Assembly: GCA_023665555.1 (NCBI GenBank)
Contig: JAMPDR010000015.1
Coordinates: 1 to 38,468 of the forward strand
Reading direction: 5' to 3'
Length of the DNA: 38,468 nt
From: Ruminococcus sp.
GTDB taxonomy: Bacteria; Bacillota; Clostridia; Oscillospirales; Acutalibacteraceae
The position numbers and the translations under genes were made by a program. Shown here piece by piece: positions 34,634-38,468 of this stretch. Position 1 is the first letter of the stretch. Each line of letters starts with the position of its first letter. Under the pieces are notes generated by a model. That model did not search any database. It worked only from the letters and a program-made list of their open reading frames with translations, and was not told the origin of the DNA.

Positions 34634-34860
34634 TAATGAGGAATTAGGAGTGAGGAGTGAGGAACGAAGGTTGCGGGAAAGATATCGGCAACGGTTAACT
34701 TTTCAACCGCAAAGGTTGATAGCAGATGTTTTATAGCTTGTTATTATAATAAATTTCTAACCGCCATGTATAATTTAAATTCGCGGACGATTGATAAAGA
34801 TTTGTTGTTGGCTTTTTTCGCGACCTTAATTCCTCACTCCTCACTCCTAATTCCTCATTA
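34634..34860 (+). repeat. Terminal-inverted-repeat element, copy 3, with perfect 30-bp ends
   Basis: Bases 34634-34663 (TAATGAGGAATTAGGAGTGA...) are exactly complementary to 34831-34860. Trimming the outer TA leaves ATGAGG...CCTCAT flanked by TA on both sides, as expected for a TA target duplication. The 167-base interior has no ORF and shares its motif order with copies 1 and 2. It looks like a non-autonomous, MITE-like element. It begins 3 bases after the kinase stop and fills most of the 347-base gap to the ABC operon. Confidence 0.85.
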
Positions 34861-34873
34861 AATTGTCTTCCCC

Positions 34874-34948
34874 TTACAAAAATGTAAGAACTTTTGTGGG
34901 AAATGTAAGCCGATTCGATGGTGATGCATTTCTCCTTTTTGCTATAAT
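34874..34948 (+). promoter_or_regulatory. BceR-type box and promoter of the ABC transporter operon
   Basis: TTACA-AAAA-TGTAA (34874-34887) is an exact BceR-type box. A second half-site, TGTAA at 34904-34908, lies 21 bases (two helical turns) further on. TATAAT is at 34943-34948 with no good -35, typical of an activator-dependent promoter. AAAGGAGG precedes the ATG at 34978. Confidence 0.75.
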
Positions 34949-34977
34949 CAGAGCATCAAAACAAAGGAGGCATTTTT

Positions 34978-35742
34978 ATGAGTATTTTGGAAGTAAATTC
35001 TCTGAGAAAAGTTTACACAACACGTTTCGGCGATAATAAGGTCGAGGCACTCAAACATGTTTCGTTCAGTGTTGAAGAGGGTGAATATGTTGCAATTATG
35101 GGCGAATCAGGCAGCGGTAAAACAACACTGCTCAACATCCTTGCCGCACTTGATAAGCCAACAAGCGGAGCTGTTAAGGTCGGCGGAAAGAACCTTGCGG
35201 CAATCAAGGAATCAAGCCTTGCCGCTTTCAGACGTGATAATCTCGGTTTTGTTTTTCAGGATTTCAATTTGCTTGATACATTTTCACTCAAGGATAACAT
35301 CTTTTTGCCGTTGGTGCTTGCCGGAAAGTCACATAACGTTATGCAGTCAAGAATTGAACCGATTGCGAAACAACTAGGTATTATCGATATCTTGGAAAAA
35401 TATCCCTATGAGGTTTCGGGCGGTCAAAAGCAGCGTGCGGCAGTTGCAAGAGCATTGATTACTGAACCGAAACTGATTCTTGCCGACGAGCCGACAGGTG
35501 CACTCGATTCAAAAGCAACAGATGAACTTTTGCGTCTGTTCAGTGATATCAATCGCATCGGTCAGACAATTCTGATGGTTACTCATTCAACCAAGGCGGC
35601 AAGCCATGCATCAAGGGTTCTGTTCATCAAAGACGGCGAAGTGTTCCATCAGATTTACAGAGGAAACAGCACAAACGAACAGCTTTATCAAAAGATATCA
35701 GATACGCTGACATTACTTGCAACAGGCGGTGATAACAGATGA
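34978..35742 (+). CDS. Bce-type ABC transporter ATP-binding protein
   Basis: This 254-residue ATPase has Walker A GESGSGKTT at 42-50, the signature VSGGQKQR from 146, and Walker B LILADEPTGALD with D170-E171. This is the MacB/LolD-like class used by peptide-antibiotic detoxification and sensing transporters such as BceA and VraF. It overlaps the permease gene by 4 bases (ATGA). With the permease it should confer resistance to cell-wall-active antimicrobial peptides and feed flux information to the kinase at 33632. The peptide recognised is not predictable. Confidence 0.93.
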   Translation: MSILEVNSLRKVYTTRFGDNKVEALKHVSFSVEEGEYVAIMGESGSGKTTLLNILAALDKPTSGAVKVGGKNLAAIKESSLAAFRRDNLGFVFQDFNLLDTFSLKDNIFLPLVLAGKSHNVMQSRIEPIAKQLGIIDILEKYPYEVSGGQKQRAAVARALITEPKLILADEPTGALDSKATDELLRLFSDINRIGQTILMVTHSTKAASHASRVLFIKDGEVFHQIYRGNSTNEQLYQKISDTLTLLATGGDNR

Positions 35743-37748
35743 AACTGAGTATGTACCCTAAACTTGCGATAGATTCTGTCCGCAAGAATAAGCGTTTATA
35801 TATTCCGTATATTCTGACTTGTGTCGGCATGGTGATGATGTATTATATCATCTCATTTCTTGCGTTCGGCAAGTCGCTTGATGTCCTTAAAGGCGGCAGT
35901 ATCATGCAACAGGCTTTGCGTTTCGGCTGTGGAGTATTGGGAGTATTTTCACTGATATTTTTATTTTATACAAACTCATTTTTGATTAAGAGAAGAAAGA
36001 AGGAATTCGGTCTTTATAACATTCTTGGTATGGGTAAAGTCAATATTGCTCTCATGCTGATTTGCGAAAGCCTTATTATTGCGGCAATTGCAATTGTCAT
36101 AGGTCTTGTGTTCGGTGTTATGTTTTCAAAACTTGCCGAACTGCTTATGATAAACATCATGCATGCCGAGGCGAATTTCACGTTCAGCATTGAGTGGCTT
36201 GTTGTTGCACAGACAGCGTTGATTTTTCTCGGTATTTTTGCACTGTTGCTTGTGAACACTCTCAGGCAGATTCATCTTTCACAGCCGATTGAACTTCTCA
36301 GAAGTGACAACGCAGGCGAAAAACAGCCAAAGGCAAATTGGCTTATGGCGGTTGCAGGTGTTGTTATTCTCATTGCCGCATATATCATTGCAATAACAAT
36401 AAAAAATCCGATACAGGCGATGGTGATGTTCTTTATTGCGGTTATTATGGTCATCATTGCAACATATTTGCTGTTTATCTCAGGCTCTGTTGCGGCATGT
36501 AAGATGCTTAAAAACAACAAAAAGTATTACTATAAAACGAACCATTTTGTTTCGGTTTCTTCAATGATTTACCGCATGAAGCGAAACGGTGCGGGACTGG
36601 CATCAATATGCATATTGTGTACGATGGTTCTGGTTATGACTTCGTCAACAGTATGCCTTTATGCAGGTGCAGAAAACAGTTTACAGGAGCGTTATCCTCG
36701 GCAGATTGACGTTACCTTTAGGGCAGATAAATCTGAATATCTGAAAACGGAAGAGGCTGACCGTATTAAGAAATATGCGCTCAAAACGGTGGCTGACCGC
36801 AGTCTTACACCGCAGAATGAGATGGATTTCACTGTTGCAACATTTTTAGGCACAATCGAAAACGACAAAATAAATGTTGCTACTGAATATGAATTGAACA
36901 CGGTTGAGATTCAGGTTATATCTTTAACCTACTATAACACAATGATGAATAAGTACGAAAGCTTAAAGTCAGATGAGGTGATGATATACACCAACAGAGA
37001 TCTTAAATATCATCAGGACACAATTACGATTGAAAAGGGTACAACCTATAAAATCAAGAAAACAGTGGATGAATTTACAGAAACTGCTGATGCTACCATG
37101 CAGACAATGCAATCGTTGTATATCATTGCTCCGAGCATCGAAGAAGTTGTTGAATCAGCTGAAACAACCGCAACTTTCGGCGGTGACAAAGCAATCTTCT
37201 ATGCGAATTATTTCGGTTTTGATCTTGACTGCGATGAAAAAGAGCAAATTGAAATCGCAAACAAAATTTCAAAGTACAGAGATAAAATCACCGATAAAGA
37301 CGATGTGAAAGTACGCACAAGTATTGAATGCCGTGCAAGCGAAAAGGTAAATTTCTATGATTTATACGGAAGTCTGTTCTTCCTTGGTATACTTCTCGGA
37401 ATAGTCTTTGTGTTTGCCGCAGTGCTGATTATTTATTACAAGCAGATATCTGAGGGTTATGAAGATCAATCACGATTTGAAATTATGCAGAATGTTGGCA
37501 TGAGCAAAAAGGAAATCAAAAAGAGCATCAATTCACAGGTGCTGACTGTGTTCTTCCTGCCGCTTATTATGTCTGCTGTACATCTTGCCTTTGCATTTCC
37601 AATGATATACAGGCTATTGATGTTGTTCTCAATAACGAATCTGCCATTGTTGATTGGAACAACCGTTGGATGCTTTGCAATATTCTCGCTGTTCTATATT
37701 ATTGTTTACAGAGCAACTTCAAAGACATATTATTCGATTGTATCATAA
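35739..37748 (+). CDS. Bce-type ABC transporter permease (FtsX-domain, ten membrane segments)
   Basis: This 669-residue permease has the BceB layout: one N-terminal helix (about 20-40), a first FtsX-type cluster (helices near 60-80, 100-130, 150-170), further helices to about 310, a large extracellular domain (roughly 315-535), and the last three helices (540-565, about 600-620, 635-660). The large loop between helices 7 and 8 is where related permeases detect peptide antibiotics and signal to the kinase. Translation is coupled to the ATPase by the ATGA overlap. The gene is followed by a hairpin and a YxeA-like gene. Confidence 0.93.
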   Translation: MKLSMYPKLAIDSVRKNKRLYIPYILTCVGMVMMYYIISFLAFGKSLDVLKGGSIMQQALRFGCGVLGVFSLIFLFYTNSFLIKRRKKEFGLYNILGMGKVNIALMLICESLIIAAIAIVIGLVFGVMFSKLAELLMINIMHAEANFTFSIEWLVVAQTALIFLGIFALLLVNTLRQIHLSQPIELLRSDNAGEKQPKANWLMAVAGVVILIAAYIIAITIKNPIQAMVMFFIAVIMVIIATYLLFISGSVAACKMLKNNKKYYYKTNHFVSVSSMIYRMKRNGAGLASICILCTMVLVMTSSTVCLYAGAENSLQERYPRQIDVTFRADKSEYLKTEEADRIKKYALKTVADRSLTPQNEMDFTVATFLGTIENDKINVATEYELNTVEIQVISLTYYNTMMNKYESLKSDEVMIYTNRDLKYHQDTITIEKGTTYKIKKTVDEFTETADATMQTMQSLYIIAPSIEEVVESAETTATFGGDKAIFYANYFGFDLDCDEKEQIEIANKISKYRDKITDKDDVKVRTSIECRASEKVNFYDLYGSLFFLGILLGIVFVFAAVLIIYYKQISEGYEDQSRFEIMQNVGMSKKEIKKSINSQVLTVFFLPLIMSAVHLAFAFPMIYRLLMLFSITNLPLLIGTTVGCFAIFSLFYIIVYRATSKTYYSIVS

Positions 37749-37769
37749 AGATTATATAAAAGATGAGAA

Positions 37770-37821
37770 AAGTGTCCAAAATGCGAAACACATGGCAAAT
37801 AAAGTTACACAGCGGACACTT
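37770..37821 (+). terminator. Hairpin between the permease and YxeA-like genes
   Basis: AAGTGTCC (37770-37777) is exactly complementary to GGACACTT (37814-37821), with a 36-base loop and no T-run. It may stabilise the upstream mRNA end or attenuate into the next gene rather than stop transcription. Confidence 0.35.
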
Positions 37822-37853
37822 CCACGCTGAGTTTACTTAGAAAGGAAAACATT

Positions 37854-38231
37854 ATGAATAAAAAGATTTTAGCATGTGCACTTGCCGCAATCATTGTTGT
37901 TATTGCGGCGGTCGGAGCAGTCGGATGGTATCTGTTTTCAGATCACGGCATCACTCTTTATTACACACAAATTGACAACACAAAACTTGAAGTCGGTGAA
38001 GGCAGAAAAGGTGTTATCGACGCGGATGGCGGCATGGATTATTACTATACGCTGATATCATACGATAAAAACGGCAAAGAAAAAGAAATCCGATTCGGTA
38101 CTTCTAAACAGCTGAAAGATGATGCTTTCATTCGGGTTTCAGTTGTACCGCTCAGAGGCGCTGTCACATGGATGGAGGTTCAATATAATGAGTTGCCTGA
38201 GGCGGTGAAAGCTCACTTTGTTCGCGGCTAA
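37854..38231 (+). CDS. YxeA-family (DUF1093) secreted or membrane-anchored protein
   Basis: This 125-residue protein has an N-terminal membrane anchor or signal (about residues 5-28). The YxeA-type body contains YYTQIDN, DYYYTLISYDKNGKEKEIRFGTSKQLKDDAFIRV and the lead-out VTWMEVQYNELPEAVKAHF. YxeA proteins are small OB-like extracytoplasmic proteins often found beside Bce-type ABC transporters, but their role is not established. AGAAAGGA precedes the ATG. It lies 105 bases after the permease gene, beyond a hairpin, and may be the last gene of that operon. Confidence 0.82.
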   Translation: MNKKILACALAAIIVVIAAVGAVGWYLFSDHGITLYYTQIDNTKLEVGEGRKGVIDADGGMDYYYTLISYDKNGKEKEIRFGTSKQLKDDAFIRVSVVPLRGAVTWMEVQYNELPEAVKAHFVRG

Positions 38232-38233
38232 AT

Positions 38234-38308
38234 TATGCTTCGCATAGCTAAATTGCTTGACGCAGCTAATTTGACTGCGTCAAGCGAAATTGCTCACTGC
38301 GTTCGCAG
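38234..38308 (+). repeat. Run of three short palindromes after the YxeA-like gene
   Basis: Three hairpins lie almost end to end: TATGC/GCATA (38234-38246), GCTTGACGCAG/CTGCGTCAAGC (38255-38285, 11 bp perfect) and CTGCG/CGCAG (38297-38308). They share TTCGCA-like and AGCTA-like words, suggesting repeated duplication of a palindromic unit. The middle one may serve as terminator for the YxeA-like gene. Confidence 0.55.
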
Positions 38309-38394
38309 CTATTTCGTCATTACCTTAAGTTACGGAGTTTACAACCTTACCGTTTGCACTATTTTCAAATAAATGATGATTAAAGCAATCTACC

Positions 38395-38439
38395 AATAAG
38401 ACTACAAGCAAAAACAGCCGACAAAGCCCCGGCTGTTTT
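38395..38439. terminator. Bidirectional terminator containing an inverted copy of the 28186 repeat
   Basis: AAAACAGCCG (38411-38420) pairs exactly with CGGCTGTTTT (38430-38439), giving an A/T-flanked hairpin that can work on either strand. Bases 38395-38429 are the reverse complement of the dispersed repeat at 28186-28220. The gene it serves on the - strand, if any, lies beyond the window. Confidence 0.65.
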
Positions 38440-38468
38440 GAATCTCTATGGTTATGGTGAACAGTCTT

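Overview
The window reads as chromosomal DNA of a low-to-mid GC, Gram-positive, anaerobic gut-type Clostridia, most likely Oscillospiraceae/Ruminococcaceae. The reasons are a T-box leucine leader, class I c-di-GMP riboswitches, a secreted dockerin-bearing peptidase, a Bce-type two-component/ABC module, and the GlpA-like/FAD oxidoreductase/DUF1667 trio common in Clostridia. All convincing genes are on the + strand. No rRNA, tRNA, CRISPR array or prophage is visible.

Layout. (1) 1-6960: two tandem c-di-GMP-I riboswitches, the first cut by the window edge and followed by a terminator, precede a 1849-residue secreted M60-like metallopeptidase with an N-terminal dockerin. A second secreted protein follows, with a beta-rich domain, ten Pro-Thr-Thr-Glu-type repeats and a Cys/His C-terminal motif. 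(2) 7250-12368: a REC-HD-GYP-GGDEF protein, a free-standing Hpt protein and a hybrid sensor kinase with two receiver domains form a phosphorelay that should set c-di-GMP levels. (3) 12551-16203: an M16C peptidase and a RelB/DinJ-ParE-type toxin-antitoxin pair. (4) 16256-26646: branched-chain amino acid genes leuA-ilvB-ilvN-ilvC-ilvD-leuC-leuD-leuB, opened by a T-box with a CUC (Leu) specifier and interrupted by a small inverted-repeat element, a terminator and an internal leuC promoter. (5) 26702-29262: a DUF815 ATPase, a structured non-coding stretch and small membrane proteins, one apparently frameshifted. (6) 29527-32605: a GlpA-like dehydrogenase, an FAD/NAD oxidoreductase and a DUF1667 protein with their own promoter and terminator. 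(7) 32885-38231: a Bce-type response regulator, kinase, ABC ATPase and permease, then a YxeA-like protein. Both transcription units carry the TNACA-N4-TGTAA box expected for BceR-type regulators.

The most interesting reading is a local c-di-GMP circuit. A membrane sensor and phosphorelay control a combined cyclase/phosphodiesterase, and the adjacent surface-protein locus is read out by tandem c-di-GMP riboswitches. The peptidase carries a dockerin, and the next protein may be its surface partner (inference). A second theme is a family of about 225-bp terminal-inverted-repeat elements, three copies in this window. Two lie in opposite orientation on either side of the Bce-type regulator/kinase pair, and the third lies in the leader of the c-di-GMP phosphorelay operon.
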